A stretch of 64,000 nucleotides of DNA, from positions 3,782,001 to 3,846,000 of the forward strand of contig CBDEHK010000001.1 of the NCBI GenBank assembly GCA_965238305.1. Reading direction: 5' to 3'. Shown piece by piece: positions 63,469 through 64,000 of this stretch; position 1 is the stretch's first letter; each line of letters opens with the position of its first letter. A model generated the notes under the pieces. The model was not told the origin of the DNA. It ran no database searches and saw only the letters and a program-made list of their open reading frames with translations. The translations under genes were made by a program, and so were the position numbers. This DNA comes from CBDCGJ01 sp965238305 (GTDB taxonomy: Bacteria > Pseudomonadota > Alphaproteobacteria > GCA-2731375).

Positions 63469-64000
63469 ATGAACCTTCCAAAGTTTGCACTCGACAATAG
63501 TGCCGTTGCCTATTTTGCTCTTGTCCTGGTCGTGGCCGCTGGAATCAGTGCGTTTTTAAATTTGGGCCAGCTCGAAGACCCCGAATTCACGATTAAAACA
63601 GCCCTCGTCTCAACCAGTTATCCTGGTGCCAGTGCCGAAGAAGTTGAACAGGAAGTGACCGACCTTCTAGAACTTGCCGTTCAGAAATTACCGCAACTTG
63701 ACAAAGTCACGTCATTTTCCCGCGCCGGATTTTCACAGATCACAGTTGATATCAAAGACAGCTTTAAGTCGCCGGAACTGCCACAAATTTGGGATGAATT
63801 GCGTCGTAAAATAAACGACACGGCGAATAGGTTGCCGCCAGGCGCCGGCGTTCCCGTCGTATCAGACGATTTTGGTGATGTCTTTGGATTTCAACTTGCC
63901 ATAATCGGTGACGGTTTCAGCTACGCAGAGTTGGAGGATTACGCGAAGGAACTGAAAAAACAGCTAAGCCTGGTTAAAGGCGTTGCTCGTGTTGAGCTTT
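63469..64000 (+). CDS. RND efflux transporter permease (5' part, runs off end)
   Basis: The first 177 residues of an AcrB/MexB-type inner-membrane pump. It starts MNLPKFALDNSAVAYFALVL with the first TM helix. The porter-domain pattern follows: DPEFTIKTALVSTSYPGASA, VTDLLELAVQKLPQL, VTSFSRAGFSQITVDI, and GDVFGFQLAIIGDGFSY. GGAGGA is 5 bp before the ATG at 63469. The gene continues past 64000. It pairs with the adaptor lipoprotein just upstream; an outer-membrane channel would be elsewhere. Confidence 0.9.
   Translation, partial: MNLPKFALDNSAVAYFALVLVVAAGISAFLNLGQLEDPEFTIKTALVSTSYPGASAEEVEQEVTDLLELAVQKLPQLDKVTSFSRAGFSQITVDIKDSFKSPELPQIWDELRRKINDTANRLPPGAGVPVVSDDFGDVFGFQLAIIGDGFSYAELEDYAKELKKQLSLVKGVARVEL

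Noticed and set aside
1..64000. CRISPR arrays, tRNA, rRNA, insertion sequences, prophage
   Set aside because: No spaced direct repeats, cloverleaf or transposase/integrase signatures were seen on either strand.

Overview
The window reads as one contiguous piece of an alphaproteobacterial chromosome, probably a free-living or marine/host-associated aerobe. The lineage call rests on the divK-pleD pair (30 kb from a DnaE2/ImuA-ImuB mutasome locus), an EipB (DUF1849) envelope protein, DUF3572, a DinB with an N-terminal cysteine cluster, and two LexA boxes of the alphaproteobacterial type (GTTC-N7-GTTC). No rRNA, tRNA, transposase, prophage or CRISPR array was found. Base composition is moderate and looks uniform, apart from A/T-rich intergenic patches.

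Layout. 1-7.3 kb: 3' end of rnr, an L,D-transpeptidase, a Tat-exported DUF882 protein, DUF983, two tandem Nudix hydrolases overlapping an MFS transporter, and rpmG with a strong terminator. 7.4-16.6 kb: signalling and repair (pleD, divK, a HAD-like protein, a ROK kinase, dinB, eipB, a diguanylate cyclase, agmatine deiminase, a disrupted nucleotide cyclase). 16.7-21.5 kb: aldehyde dehydrogenase, RidA, GNAT, a TIM-barrel isomerase-like gene and a GFA protein; three of these five are broken. 21.6-33.4 kb: dnaE2, a fatty acid desaturase, a thiolase/DUF35 pair, a broken metallo-beta-lactamase-fold gene, a radical SAM/SPASM protein and a chemoreceptor. 33.5-37.3 kb: an MshEN-AAA ATPase, a small membrane protein and a membrane-anchored coiled-coil protein. 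37.4-40.9 kb: P450, LLM oxidoreductase, PhyH dioxygenase and a PaaI-type thioesterase. 41.1-47.9 kb: two long glycine/aspartate repeat proteins plus a decayed third copy, enclosing DUF1330, a TetR/GST divergon and a membrane adenylate cyclase. 47.9-55 kb: Rieske oxygenase, VOC protein, alkanal-monooxygenase-like protein, GMC oxidoreductase, CobW GTPase and class III aminotransferase. 55-64 kb: imuA-imuB, a remnant-bearing gap, paired acyl-CoA dehydrogenases, a GATase, deoD, a SnoaL-like protein and an RND efflux operon that runs off the end.

How the genes work together. DnaE2, ImuA and ImuB form the SOS-inducible translesion mutasome; each locus carries its own LexA box although they lie 30 kb apart. 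PleD, DivK, the second diguanylate cyclase and a possible c-di-GMP-binding MshEN ATPase point to c-di-GMP control of cell cycle or envelope. The oxygenases, dehydrogenases, thiolase/DUF35 and paired acyl-CoA dehydrogenases suggest catabolism of branched, cyclic or steroid-like carbon.

The most unusual feature is the density of broken genes. Eight loci carry frameshifts or internal stops while homology continues on the far side of the lesion: pleD, a nucleotide cyclase, an ALDH, a GNAT, a TIM-barrel gene, an MBL-fold gene, a DUF1330 gene and the second repeat protein. Several indels sit in G or A runs, which suggests sequencing error. Others are nonsense changes or larger deletions, which suggest real gene decay. 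The sequence alone cannot separate the two. I did not find a clearly new defence or biosynthetic system. The best candidates for something undescribed are the duplicated repeat-protein locus and the MshEN-ATPase cluster.
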